Source of the DNA: Herminiimonas sp.
GTDB lineage: Bacteria > Pseudomonadota > Gammaproteobacteria > Burkholderiales > Burkholderiaceae_D
Direction: 5' to 3'
Assembly (NCBI GenBank): GCA_028292265.1
Contig: JAQGMR010000051.1
Span: 37,455-101,454 of the forward strand
Length of the DNA: 64,000 nucleotides
Under the pieces are notes generated by a model that was not told where the DNA came from, did no database searches, and saw only the letters and a list, made by a program, of their open reading frames with translations. The position numbers were made by a program, and so were the translations under genes. Of this stretch, positions 45,245-53,934 are shown piece after piece (positions within the stretch are counted from its first letter, which is position 1; each line of letters opens with the position of its first letter).

Positions 45245-45607
45245 ATGAAGAAAATGTCGACGCAGGGTTTGATGTTGCTAACGGGCCTGGTCCTAGCCGG
45301 GTCGGCCTTGGCCAAACTGCCAGCGCCAACCGAGGAACAGAAGGCGAAATCCGCTGCCGAAAAGGAAAAGACCGCCTGGAGTGACAAGGTCGCCGGGTTC
45401 CAGTTGTGCAAGGCGCAGGACAAAGTGGTGGCCTTCTACCGCAAGAACACGCCACAGGCTAAACCGGAATCCGCGGCGGTCGCCACGCCCGCCTGCACCG
45501 ATCCTGGCCCGATGCAGGCAACGCAGGCCGCCGCCAACGTCGGTATTGCCGACTCCAAGCCAGTCCCTGCTGCCGGTAAGCCCGAGGCGCCAGCAGAAAA
45601 GAAATAA
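45245..45607 (+). CDS. Small exported protein, fdh operon
   Basis: 120 residues from the ATG at 45245: GGAGG stands 7 nt away from it, but only 1 nt from the alternative ATG at 45239. Signal peptide KKMSTQGLMLLTGLVLAGSALA. The mature part has one LCKAQDKVVAFYRKN motif with Cys, another Cys in TPACTDPGPM (possible disulphide) and a Lys/Pro/Ala-rich tail. No family recognised by name, but similar short periplasmic proteins follow fdhC in related operons as far as I recall. Confidence 0.75.
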   Translation: MKKMSTQGLMLLTGLVLAGSALAKLPAPTEEQKAKSAAEKEKTAWSDKVAGFQLCKAQDKVVAFYRKNTPQAKPESAAVATPACTDPGPMQATQAAANVGIADSKPVPAAGKPEAPAEKK

Positions 45608-45651
45608 ACCTGGGCAAGAACTGTGGGGCGTTCCGCTGTCAAACTGTGGCT

Positions 45652-45711
45652 CGGTCCACCGTTCGGTCCAACGTGCGCTCCACTGTTCAGTCCACAGCTC
45701 TTGCACCTGCT
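45652..45711. repeat. 12-bp degenerate tandem repeat (5 units) before fdhD
   Basis: CGGTCCACCGTT, CGGTCCAACGTG, CGCTCCACTGTT, CAGTCCACAGCT and CTTGCACCTGCT run end to end in the 118-bp gap before fdhD. Conservation decays from left to right. Confidence 0.75.
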
Positions 45712-45725
45712 CCAACCCCAGATCC

Positions 45726-46577
45726 ATGCCCATGTCGCAGCGCCCCATCCTTAGCAACGCAACGGTTGACCTTACGCGAGAAGTCGAGGTGGTGGACGAA
45801 CGCGGGCGCCGTTCAACCATTTCCATCCCGGCCGAACGTCCGCTGACGGTCTATGTCGACAAGCGCGAACTGGTAACACTGATGACGCTCGGCGGTGCTC
45901 CAGAAGCACTAACGCTTGGCTACCTTCGCAACCAGCGCCTGGTGCAGTCAATTGAGGAGGTCGAGTCGGTGCAGGTCGACTGGGCCGTGGATGCCGTCGC
46001 CGTCAAGACTCGCCGCGGGATTGCCAATCTGGAGGAGCGCACCTCAAAGCGGGTGGTCACGACCGGTTGCGGCCAGGGCTCCGTATTCGGCGGCCTGATG
46101 GATGAAGTCGATACGATTTCGCTGCCGGCGGAGGCACGCCTGAAGCAGTCCGTCATCTACAGGATCGTTGACCTGATTCGGACCCAGCAGTCAATCTACA
46201 AGCAGGCGGGATCGGTCCACGGCTGCGCGCTGTTTTCCGCGGCGGGCGAGCAAATTTATTTCGTCGAAGACGTCGGTCGCCACAACGCGGTGGATGCCAT
46301 AGCCGGTCGTATGTGGCTCGACGGCCTGTCGGGCAACGACAAGGTGTTCTACACCACGGGCAGGCTGACTTCCGAGATGGTCATCAAGGGTGCGCAGATG
46401 GGCATACCGTTCCTGCTTTCTCGCTCCGGTACGACCCAGATGGGCCATATGGTGGCCGAGCGCGTCGGCATGTCGCTGCTGGCCCGGTGCACCGGCAAGC
46501 ATTTCCTGCTGCTGACCGGGAAAGATCGTATCGTGTTTGAGCCTGGTTCCGCAGACGCCGGCTTGCGAGTTGCCTGA
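45726..46577 (+). CDS. fdhD: FdhD, sulfurtransferase for formate dehydrogenase activation
   Basis: 283 residues from the ATG at 45726 (an ATG also at 45732; neither has a clear ribosome site, and the open frame upstream to 45381 is repeat DNA). Motifs: VTTGCGQGSVFG with the family cysteine (a single Cys here rather than CxxC), GSVHGCALF and VEDVGRHNAVDAI. FdhD carries sulfur from IscS to the bis-MGD cofactor, essential for formate dehydrogenase activity; both enzymes encoded upstream are likely clients. Confidence 0.93.
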   Translation: MPMSQRPILSNATVDLTREVEVVDERGRRSTISIPAERPLTVYVDKRELVTLMTLGGAPEALTLGYLRNQRLVQSIEEVESVQVDWAVDAVAVKTRRGIANLEERTSKRVVTTGCGQGSVFGGLMDEVDTISLPAEARLKQSVIYRIVDLIRTQQSIYKQAGSVHGCALFSAAGEQIYFVEDVGRHNAVDAIAGRMWLDGLSGNDKVFYTTGRLTSEMVIKGAQMGIPFLLSRSGTTQMGHMVAERVGMSLLARCTGKHFLLLTGKDRIVFEPGSADAGLRVA

Positions 46578-46603
46578 GCTGTCGCAAGGCGATAAGTACG
46601 GCG

Positions 46604-46735
46604 ACTTCGGCCCACCGTAGATTCAACGGCCCGCCCACGATTCAACGGCTCACCCAGGATTTAACGGCCCACCCCCCGGATTCAGCGGCCCACCCTGGAT
46701 TAAGCCGCCCACCCCGGATTAAGCCACCCATCGCG
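46604..46735. repeat. 19-21-bp degenerate tandem repeat (6-7 units) after fdhD
   Basis: Units begin ATT(C/A)A(A/G)C and end CCCACC..GG: 46621-46639, 46640-46658, 46659-46679, 46680-46698, 46699-46717, 46718-46735, with a partial unit before (46604-46620). For example ATTCAACGGCCCGCCCACG and ATTCAACGGCTCACCCAGG. Lies between fdhD (plus) and the FkbM gene end (minus), a convergent gap. No spacers, so not CRISPR. Confidence 0.88.
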
Positions 46736-46758
46736 ACATCTTGCGGTTCTCCAAAACA

Positions 46759-47553
46759 TTACCGGCTTCTCTCGACAGTCGTCGATCCATCTGCCTGTTT
46801 GTTAAAACGCACCTGAGCTCGATGCTCGGGATGCTGCGCAAGATGGTCGCAACCACCGATGGTCGTCACGCCATATCCAAGTTCCCTGAACATCGTCAGC
46901 AACGCCGTTTTTTCTTCCGCAAACCAGGTCTCGTGCCAGGCTTCGAACAGGATAGGCGGATACAGGTTTTTCCTCAGGAAGCGCATGCCGCCTTTCAGTA
47001 CGCGCAATTCCGATCCTTCCACGTCCAGCTTGATGAACGCCGGCATTTCGGGAAGCGATAGATTGTCCAATGTGACGACAGGTATTTGTTCGCTTGCACT
47101 GAGCATGGATGCCTCGGCGCCGTTCTGCTTCCGATACTTGGCGTCGACCGAAAACGCGCCGATGTTCCTGAAATTCTTGTAGTCGATCCTGGGAATCTCC
47201 ACCAGACCTTCGGTTTCACCGACTGCCTGGTTGAGGGCAAGAACATTATCCAGCCGGTTCAAGAAAATATTCCCGCATAGCTGGTAGTACACGATGCGTT
47301 GCGGCTCGAATGCCACCACGGTTCCACTTACTTTCTGCAGTTCCTTCGCGACCGGTATGGTGTACGCGCCGAGATTGGCGCCTATGTCCAGCACCAGCGG
47401 GGTATCCACGCCGCCGGTAAACATGCGGGTGATCGACACCAGGTTCGGCTCCCAACTTCCAGTCTGCAGGAGGGTGTTCGTTATGAGGTCCTGCGTCGAA
47501 AACAGCAGGTAGTCTGCATCGTCACACCTCACCAGATTCACGCGCGGCAGCAT
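46759..47553 (-). CDS. FkbM-family methyltransferase
   Basis: 264 residues, GGAG 7 nt before the ATG. SAM-binding region LVLDIGANLGAYTIPVA (about residue 53) and the FkbM motif FIKLDVEGSELRVLKGG (about residue 171) with KLDVEG. Family members methylate sugars or polyketides, often in surface polysaccharide or glycan pathways; no such genes are adjacent here, so the substrate is unknown. Stands alone. Confidence 0.88.
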   Translation of the reverse strand: MLPRVNLVRCDDADYLLFSTQDLITNTLLQTGSWEPNLVSITRMFTGGVDTPLVLDIGANLGAYTIPVAKELQKVSGTVVAFEPQRIVYYQLCGNIFLNRLDNVLALNQAVGETEGLVEIPRIDYKNFRNIGAFSVDAKYRKQNGAEASMLSASEQIPVVTLDNLSLPEMPAFIKLDVEGSELRVLKGGMRFLRKNLYPPILFEAWHETWFAEEKTALLTMFRELGYGVTTIGGCDHLAQHPEHRAQVRFNKQADGSTTVERSR

Positions 47554-47703
47554 TTTTTATCTCCGTGTTGACCTCTGAATTTCATTGAGCGAAGGTACGC
47601 CGTGCTTCACCTGCGAGCAGCGGCCCACCGCACCGTGTCCGCCCGCATCGGCCGGCCACTTGCACGACCCGCTTCGACCAGGGCCATCGGCAAGCGCCGA
47701 GCT

Positions 47704-48729
47704 TTACCCGTCGTTGCGCGGTGCGAACGCCAAAGCGTTAGGCATATTGCCGTCCTTGTTGAGCCGATCCACCGCCGCAACGGCCGCCTTGATCGCTTCC
47801 GGTTTCAGGGTGAGTCCGACGTGCCCGGTGCCCGGAATAATGGTAACCGGCACTGCCTTTCCCGCAGCGCTGAAGACGCTGGCGAAGCGCTCCACGTCGA
47901 ACAGTTCATCGTCGCTTCCCGCCAAAACCGCAAAGGGATGGCTGACTGCCTGGATGTTCGCCACATAGTCACTGCGGGGTCGGAAATTTTGTGCAAGCCT
48001 GAAGGAGTAGGTCGGCGTCAGGAACGCCCGAGCCTCATTGTTCAGCGCGAACCGCATCACGGGAAGATAGCCGAAAGAGCGAATGCCGAGTCGATCAAGA
48101 ATGCCAAGCGCGACATAGCGCGGGATGCCGACGCTAACCCAGCCACCAGTTCCCGGTTTGACGGTCGGCGCGTCCTGATGGATGAACGGGGAGAGCAGCA
48201 GATAGTTGGCGAACAATTTCTGTTTTGGGCCACCGGCGACGCGCAGAACGAAGCCGCCACCGGATGAGAATCCGACCAGCGTGGCAGAAGGTGCCAGCGC
48301 GGTCTGCGTGACAAAGTCTTCCAGGTCTTCTTCAAGTTGCCCGACATGGTCGATATCGCCTTTTTTTCCCGAGTCGCCGTGGCCGCGGATGTCAAGCGCC
48401 CAGGTCGGGTGTCCGGCTTCGGCAAAACCACTTGCCATGGCATGCATGCTCTTGCTGCTGGCGGAGGAGCCGTGAACCAGCACCACCGGATTGCGCACCG
48501 GCCCTGGGGCGGCGGCATAGTAGCGATAGGCCAACCGGTCGCCCTGGCGAGTCGCGTAGGTGGCAACGGCCGGCAAGCTCGTGTAATCGACGTCCTTGAA
48601 GGGGTTATTGATGCTGGCAAGCGATGCGGGCTCGCCAGGCCCGCCCAAGATAATCGCCGCTGCCACGGCAATAACGGCGGCCAGCAGGGTAGCGGAAAGG
48701 GCTGTGGCGATATGCTTGGTGGTTTTCAA
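47704..48729 (-). CDS. Alpha/beta hydrolase, membrane-anchored or exported
   Basis: 341 residues from a TTG at 48729, chosen because TGAGG lies 6 nt upstream; GTG at 48741 is the alternative. N-terminal hydrophobic segment (about residues 7-30) is a signal anchor. Fold motifs: VVLVHGSSASS (oxyanion region), nucleophile GFSSGGG (GxSxG), Asp in AGSDDELF and His in GTGHVGLT. No lipobox. Substrate unknown. Confidence 0.82.
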   Translation of the reverse strand: MKTTKHIATALSATLLAAVIAVAAAIILGGPGEPASLASINNPFKDVDYTSLPAVATYATRQGDRLAYRYYAAAPGPVRNPVVLVHGSSASSKSMHAMASGFAEAGHPTWALDIRGHGDSGKKGDIDHVGQLEEDLEDFVTQTALAPSATLVGFSSGGGFVLRVAGGPKQKLFANYLLLSPFIHQDAPTVKPGTGGWVSVGIPRYVALGILDRLGIRSFGYLPVMRFALNNEARAFLTPTYSFRLAQNFRPRSDYVANIQAVSHPFAVLAGSDDELFDVERFASVFSAAGKAVPVTIIPGTGHVGLTLKPEAIKAAVAAVDRLNKDGNMPNALAFAPRNDG

Positions 48730-49029
48730 GTGGAACCTCACGGGGATGCGGAGCTATGGTTACCAGGCGGCTCAGGGAACGTCCTGGCCTGGTTGCACTA
48801 TATGCCCTGTTGAGCGGTTCGCGACATGGTTGCGACCAGCGGGCGGGTTCCCGCCGTGGGCTGCGGTGGAGCGGCGCGAATTGCAAACGCGGCTCAACAC
48901 CGGCACAGCCGATGATGCATGGCTCGCCACTGCGCTGGCGTGAACCGCTGGGATACATGGGCTGGACTGCCCGGCACTACACATGGACAATGCGACCTCT
49001 TTACTTCTTTTTTTGGCTGCCATCCCGCC

Positions 49030-49746
49030 ATGCACCTGATCGACGCCATCACCAGCGCTTTCGCGCTCCTGCTTTCCGGCGATGCCGGCTTGTGGCGCAT
49101 CGTCTGGATTTCGCTAAAGACTTCGGTGCTGGGCTTGCTGATCGCGACGCCGTTTGCCGTTGTGGGAGGCTATGCCATCGCCAGCCACGCCTTTCCCGGC
49201 CGGCGCATTGTTATCTGGCTGGCCCAGGTTGCGCTGTCGATGCCGACGGTGCTGATCGGCTTGCTGCTGTATCTCAGCTTGTCGCGCCATGGTCCGGCCG
49301 GCGAGCTGCGATGGCTGTTCACGCAGTCCGGCATGGTGGCGGGCCAAGTGTTGATCGCCTTGCCGGTGCTGATCGCATTCACTCTGGCGTCGGTGCAGGC
49401 AGCTGATCCCCGGCTGGCCGAGACCGCGATCACGCTTGGCGCCTCGCGCTGGCGCGTCATGCTCACGCTGCTGCATGAAGTCCGCTTCGGTGTCATGGCC
49501 GCCATCATCAACGGCTTCGGTCGCGTCATTTCGGAAGTGGGTTGCGCAATGATGGTGGGCGGGAATATCGAAGGCGAGACCCGCACCATTACCACCGCGA
49601 TTGCGCTTGAAACCAGCAAGGGCGAGTTCGCGCAGGGCATTGCGCTGGGCATGGTGCTGATTGCGATCGCACTCGTCATCAATGCCGGCCTCATGCTGCT
49701 GCAAGGCGACGCACACGCGACACGGCACATCAGGACGGTGCAATGA
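49030..49746 (+). CDS. tupB: TupB-like tungstate/molybdate ABC permease
   Basis: 238 residues from the ATG at 49030. About five to six membrane helices and a binding-protein-dependent permease EAA-like loop (TAITLGASRWRVMLTLLHEVRFGV). Sequence style is that of TupB/WtpB permeases for tungstate. It overlaps the ATPase gene by 4 nt. No tupA gene for the binding protein is in the window; the 288 bp upstream are non-coding. Location 2.5 kb from fdhD supports a role in metal supply to the formate dehydrogenases. Confidence 0.85.
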   Translation: MHLIDAITSAFALLLSGDAGLWRIVWISLKTSVLGLLIATPFAVVGGYAIASHAFPGRRIVIWLAQVALSMPTVLIGLLLYLSLSRHGPAGELRWLFTQSGMVAGQVLIALPVLIAFTLASVQAADPRLAETAITLGASRWRVMLTLLHEVRFGVMAAIINGFGRVISEVGCAMMVGGNIEGETRTITTAIALETSKGEFAQGIALGMVLIAIALVINAGLMLLQGDAHATRHIRTVQ

Positions 49747-50408
49747 CTGCCGCGCTCGCGCCGCTGCTGTCGATCACGGGCTTGCGAAAATCGTGGGGTG
49801 AGCAACTGCTGTTCGACATTCCGCTCCTTGAACTCGACGCTGCGTCGGCGTATGTGCTGACCGGCGTGAATGGCGCCGGCAAGAGCAGCCTGTTGCGCAT
49901 CCTGTGCGGCCTGGAACCTGCGCAGGCTGATCTGGTGCGATTCATGGGGCAGGCGTCGCCGCTGTCACCGTATCCAGCCGCCATGCGCGAGGCGATTGTC
50001 TATGTTCACCAGCACCCGGTCATGTTCTCAACTACGGTGATGGACAACATCGCCTACGGCTTGCGCGCGCGCGGGCTGGAAAATTCCGAGGTGATGCTGC
50101 GCGCTGAGGATGCCTTGCAATGGGCCGGCGTGGCGCACCTGCGGGCACGCAATCCGGCGGTGCTGTCCGGTGGTGAAAAGCAGCGCATCGCGCTGGCGCG
50201 TGCTCGCGTATTGCGGCCCCGCCTGCTGCTTCTAGACGAGCCTACCGCGAACCTTGACGGCGCCGCGCGCGAGCAGGTGATCGAGTTGATCCCTACGCTT
50301 CTGCAGTCCGGCGCGAGCATCGTGATGGCCTGCCATGATCGCGACCTGATTAACTTGCCAGGCGTGCACCGTCTCAAGTTGCGCGATACAAAGCTGGAGA
50401 CGCGGTAA
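49743..50408 (+). CDS. tupC: TupC-like tungstate/molybdate ABC ATPase
   Basis: 221 residues. Walker A GVNGAGKSSL (about residue 40), signature VLSGGEKQRIALARA, Walker B RLLLLDEPTANLD, and H loop MACHDRD. It starts inside the permease stop (ATGA). Short single-domain ATPase without the C-terminal molybdate (TOBE) domain of ModC, consistent with TupC. No downstream gene on this strand. Confidence 0.87.
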   Translation: MTAALAPLLSITGLRKSWGEQLLFDIPLLELDAASAYVLTGVNGAGKSSLLRILCGLEPAQADLVRFMGQASPLSPYPAAMREAIVYVHQHPVMFSTTVMDNIAYGLRARGLENSEVMLRAEDALQWAGVAHLRARNPAVLSGGEKQRIALARARVLRPRLLLLDEPTANLDGAAREQVIELIPTLLQSGASIVMACHDRDLINLPGVHRLKLRDTKLETR

Positions 50409-50613
50409 GGATTCGTGCAGTATCGGGCCGGCCTTGCCGCGGCGCAGGAATCACACAATGACAACGTCAACGACGACGCAACTGCAACGCAATAACCGCG
50501 CGGAGTGACCGCGCTGTCGCTGCAACGTTGCTTCTTCGCCGTCGCACTGTCGCCAAATGCGGCATGACCGATATGCCGTTAAGGATCAACAGCTTGCGAA
50601 CTCTATACCTCGG

Positions 50614-50667
50614 TTATTCACAGTCTTCCACACAGTGTCTGTGGATAAGCCGCGGGGCTGGGGATAA
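50614..50667. promoter_or_regulatory. DnaA-box cluster in a convergent gap
   Basis: TTATTCACA (50614-50622, plus strand), TGTGGATAA (50640-50648, i.e. TTATCCACA on the minus strand, the consensus box) and TGGGGATAA (50659-50667, 8 of 9 match on the minus strand) lie within 54 bp. The gap is between convergent genes, so a promoter is not expected. No dnaA, dnaN, parAB or gid genes are near; a DnaA-titrating or reactivating site is more likely than oriC. Confidence 0.6.
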
Positions 50668-50680
50668 CTTACTTCGTCGC

Positions 50681-51520
50681 CTAATTTCCGTTGCGTCGCC
50701 GGGCAAGACGTACGGTACGTCGGGCAAGTTGCCTGTAGAGCGTCGCTGTCTCGATATCCCAGTCGCGCAGGGCACGATATTGCTTCCCCACTGTATCCAT
50801 GTCGCCCCGCGCAATGGGTCCCGAGAGCGCGGCCTCCGGTCCGCCGTCGGACCCGGTCAAGAACACGTTCTCCACCGCGTTGCGCACAAGCGGGGCCAGC
50901 ATCGGCAGCGCCACGTCACGCGGTACGCCAGCGGCGGCATACGCTTGCACTGCCATGTCAATCACCGTCACCAGATAATTCGACGCGAACACCGCGGCGG
51001 CGTGGTAAAGCATTTTGTGGCGCGCTTCGATCGGTACCAGCACGGCGCCAATACTTTCAAAGGCTGGCTTCAGCACGGACAATGCGGCGACATCGCCTTC
51101 CGTGCCGCAGTAGGTGCCGGGGAAAGATTTCAGCACTTCCTCCGGTCGTGCAAAACTTCGCACAGGATGAATGCTCGCAACTGCCGCGCCGGTCTGCACC
51201 ACGGACGTCATCTCGCTGGCGCAGCGGCTGCCGCTGCAATGGAAAACGATGCTGTTTGGCGTTACTAAGCCGCTGCTCGCCAGTTGTCGAGCAGACTCGA
51301 CAAGCGCATCGTCCGGCACCGCAATCAAAAACACATCGGCCGACGCCAATTCCGCCATGCCAGCGCATGGTCGGCCGACGCCAATAAACGCGACTGCACG
51401 TTTGGCGCTGTCGACGCGGCGACAGGCCACGTCCTGTATGTGGAACGCACCGCTGTCGGCCCAAAGCCGTGCAAGGGTGCGTCCCAGATTGCCGGCGCCG
51501 ATCAGGGTCAGTGTCTTCAC
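50681..51520 (-). CDS. DUF2520/Rossmann-fold protein
   Basis: 279 residues from a GTG. N-terminal NAD(P)-binding motif LIGAGNLGRTLARLW (GxGNxG), then VFLIAVPDDALVESA, and the DUF2520 C-terminal helical domain (HPVRSFARPEE; YHAAAVFASNYLVTV). The fold is that of ketopantoate reductase- and pyrroline-carboxylate-reductase-like oxidoreductases, but the reaction of DUF2520 proteins is unknown. Ribosome site weak. It ends next to the DnaA-box cluster. Confidence 0.85.
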   Translation of the reverse strand: MKTLTLIGAGNLGRTLARLWADSGAFHIQDVACRRVDSAKRAVAFIGVGRPCAGMAELASADVFLIAVPDDALVESARQLASSGLVTPNSIVFHCSGSRCASEMTSVVQTGAAVASIHPVRSFARPEEVLKSFPGTYCGTEGDVAALSVLKPAFESIGAVLVPIEARHKMLYHAAAVFASNYLVTVIDMAVQAYAAAGVPRDVALPMLAPLVRNAVENVFLTGSDGGPEAALSGPIARGDMDTVGKQYRALRDWDIETATLYRQLARRTVRLARRRNGN

Positions 51521-51758
51521 TTTGTGATGTGCGTTTGCCCAATAAAGGAGTGAAAGTTCGACGACGACTTGGCCTGGTTGGATTCTACTGCCTCGTACAT
51601 GATCCGGTCCCGAGCCGATCGGCCATCAGCGGGGTTACGACACTGTGCTGCATCTGGCATTGATAAAACGATGGACGCGCCATGCCGCGCACCCCGAGCA
51701 GCGGATCCTACAAATGTTCGTCGGTGCGCAGCACCGGTGTGACGTAGGTAAAGCCTTT

Positions 51759-53792
51759 TTAAGCCTTGATCAGCTCCAGCGCTTCCTGTTGCGCCAGCCA
51801 CTCGCATTCGAGTCGGGCCAGCTCCTTTTCGCAATAAGCCTGGTCCGTCAATAAGGTTTTCAGTTCCTCTTTCTGCGCGGGGTCGTAGATCGCGGGGTCG
51901 GCCAGGCGGCGGTCGATTTTTTCCTTCGCTGCAGTGGCCTTTGCCAGTTGCTCCTCAAGCCGCTTGATGCGGGACTCGATCGGCTTGCGCTGTGTGGCGG
52001 AGCGTTGGCGTTCGTCTGCCTGCACCCGTTTTTGTTCACGACGGTCCGCCGGAGGCAATGATGCCTTGAGCACTGGAGCGACTGACGGCGTGCTCGCGGC
52101 CACCGCAAGTGGAGCCGGAACGGCTTTCGCGGCAGCGCCTTTTTTCTCCTTAGCCGGTTGGCCCGCAGCCGCGGCCTTGTCCGCCAGTTTGCTTTTGAAC
52201 AGCCAGTCGCGGTAGTCGTCGAGATCGCCATCGAATTCCTGCAGCTTGCCGTCGGCAACGATGATGAACTGCTCCGTGGTGGCGCGCAGCAAATGCCGAT
52301 CATGCGAGACGACAACCAGTGTGCCTTCAAACTGGGCCAGTGCGTCGGTCAGCGCTTCCCGTGTTTCAAGGTCGAGATGGTTGGTCGGTTCGTCGAGCAG
52401 CAGCAAGTTGGGGCGCTGCCATACGATCAGGGCCAGCGCCAGCCGCGCCTTCTCGCCGCCAGAAAATGGCGCGATGCTGCTGTTGACCATGTCGCCGGGG
52501 AAGTTGAAGCTGCCCAGGAAGTTGCGCAGTTCCTGTTCGCGCGTGGTCGGCGCGATTTTCATCAGATGCCAGAGCGGCGATTCGTCGTGCCGCAGCATGT
52601 CCAGCTGATGCTGTGCGAAGTAACCGATCGAAAGTCCCTTGCCGGTGTGTGCTTCGCCGTGCAGCGGCGCCAGCTCACCGGCGATGGTCTTGATCAGCGT
52701 GGATTTGCCAGCGCCGTTGACGCCCAGCAGGCCGATGCGCTGGCCAGTCTGCAGCGAAAAATCGATGCCGGTAACGATGGCCTTTTCTACGATCTGGCCA
52801 TCCTTTTCAATGCGGTAACCCGCATCGACACCATCCAGCACCAGCAGCGGATTGGGCGCATTGGCGGCCTCGCGAAACTCAAACGAGAACTCCGCGGCGG
52901 CGCGCAGTGGCGCAAGCTCTTCCATCTTCGCCAACGCCTTCATGCGGCTCTGCGCCTGGCGCGCCTTGGTGGCCTTGGCCTTGAAGCGGTCGATGAAGGA
53001 TTGCAGGTGATCACGCTGCCGCTGCTGCTTCTCCATCATGCCCTGAGCGAGAACCAGTTGGGCAATCCGTTGACGCTCGAAGGCGGAGTAGTTGCCGCTA
53101 TAGCGCTTGAGTTTGCGCTCGTCGATCTGCACGATGACGTTCACCACGCCATCCAGAAAATCCCGGTCATGCGAGATGATGATGAGCGTACCGGGATAGC
53201 GCTTGAGCCACTCTTCAAGCCAGATGATGGCGTCAAGGTCCAGGTGGTTGGTAGGCTCGTCCAGCAGCAGCAAGTCGGACGGGCACATCAATGCCTGCGC
53301 GAGGTTAAGACGCATGCGCCAGCCGCCCGAGAATGAGGCAATCGGCTGGTCCATCTGGCTGAGTGAAAAGCCAAGCCCCGTCAACAGTGTCTCGGCGCGA
53401 GAGCGAACAGTGTAGACGTCGGCATCGGCCAGCGCGGCGTGCGACTCGGCGATCTGGGTGCCATTGCTGCTGCTGTGAGGCTGGCTTTCCAGCTCCGCCA
53501 GTACGGCTTCGAGTTGACGCAAGTGCGTATCGCCATCGATCGCATAATCGATTGCGGAGCGGTCAAGCGCAGGGGTTTCCTGCGCGACGTGCGCAATGCG
53601 CCAGGTGGGCGGCATCTGGATTTCGCCGAGGTCGGCATGCAGTTCATTGCGCAGTACCGAAAACAGACTGGACTTGCCGGTGCCATTGGCGCCGATCAGG
53701 CCAATGCGCTCGCCGGGGTTAAGTGTGACGTCGGCCTGGGAGAGGAGCGGCTTGACGCCGCGCATGAGGCTGACTTGCTGGAATCGAATCAT
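51759..53792 (-). CDS. ABC-F family ATPase (YheS/Uup-like)
   Basis: 677 residues. Two ABC domains: Walker A GANGTGKSSL and GVNGAGKSTL; signatures SFSGGWRMRL and PFSGGEKARLALAL; Walker B DLLLLDEPTNHLD and NLLLLDEPTNHLD. Between them is the P-site linker of ABC-F proteins (about 240-310), and residues about 540-677 form an Ala/Pro-rich stretch and a coiled-coil C-terminal extension. No membrane domain. These proteins act on ribosomes. Overall length and ends resemble YheS. Confidence 0.93.
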   Translation of the reverse strand: MIRFQQVSLMRGVKPLLSQADVTLNPGERIGLIGANGTGKSSLFSVLRNELHADLGEIQMPPTWRIAHVAQETPALDRSAIDYAIDGDTHLRQLEAVLAELESQPHSSSNGTQIAESHAALADADVYTVRSRAETLLTGLGFSLSQMDQPIASFSGGWRMRLNLAQALMCPSDLLLLDEPTNHLDLDAIIWLEEWLKRYPGTLIIISHDRDFLDGVVNVIVQIDERKLKRYSGNYSAFERQRIAQLVLAQGMMEKQQRQRDHLQSFIDRFKAKATKARQAQSRMKALAKMEELAPLRAAAEFSFEFREAANAPNPLLVLDGVDAGYRIEKDGQIVEKAIVTGIDFSLQTGQRIGLLGVNGAGKSTLIKTIAGELAPLHGEAHTGKGLSIGYFAQHQLDMLRHDESPLWHLMKIAPTTREQELRNFLGSFNFPGDMVNSSIAPFSGGEKARLALALIVWQRPNLLLLDEPTNHLDLETREALTDALAQFEGTLVVVSHDRHLLRATTEQFIIVADGKLQEFDGDLDDYRDWLFKSKLADKAAAAGQPAKEKKGAAAKAVPAPLAVAASTPSVAPVLKASLPPADRREQKRVQADERQRSATQRKPIESRIKRLEEQLAKATAAKEKIDRRLADPAIYDPAQKEELKTLLTDQAYCEKELARLECEWLAQQEALELIKA

Positions 53793-53934
53793 GAGGTGTA
53801 AAAGCGGTGATGCCGGGTAAGGGGTTGGCTAGCGGTTGCAGCGGATGGCAAGCAGTTTATGGGTAAGCAATTTCTGCGCAAGCAATGTACGTCAAGAGAC
53901 CGGTCAAGAATACGGCCAAGACGAGCCGCGCGCT

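Noticed and set aside
45381..45725. N-terminal extension of FdhD
   Set aside because: It overlaps the preceding small exported gene in another frame and reads through the 12-bp repeat.
46604..46735. CRISPR array
   Set aside because: Units are contiguous 19-21-bp degenerate copies with no unique spacers and no cas genes.
50614..50667. Chromosomal oriC
   Set aside because: DnaA boxes are present but there is no dnaA/dnaN/gidA/parAB neighbourhood and no long AT-rich unwinding element.
52158..53336. 392-codon plus-strand frame opposite the ABC-F gene
   Set aside because: Antisense shadow; the ABC-F motifs are intact on the minus strand.
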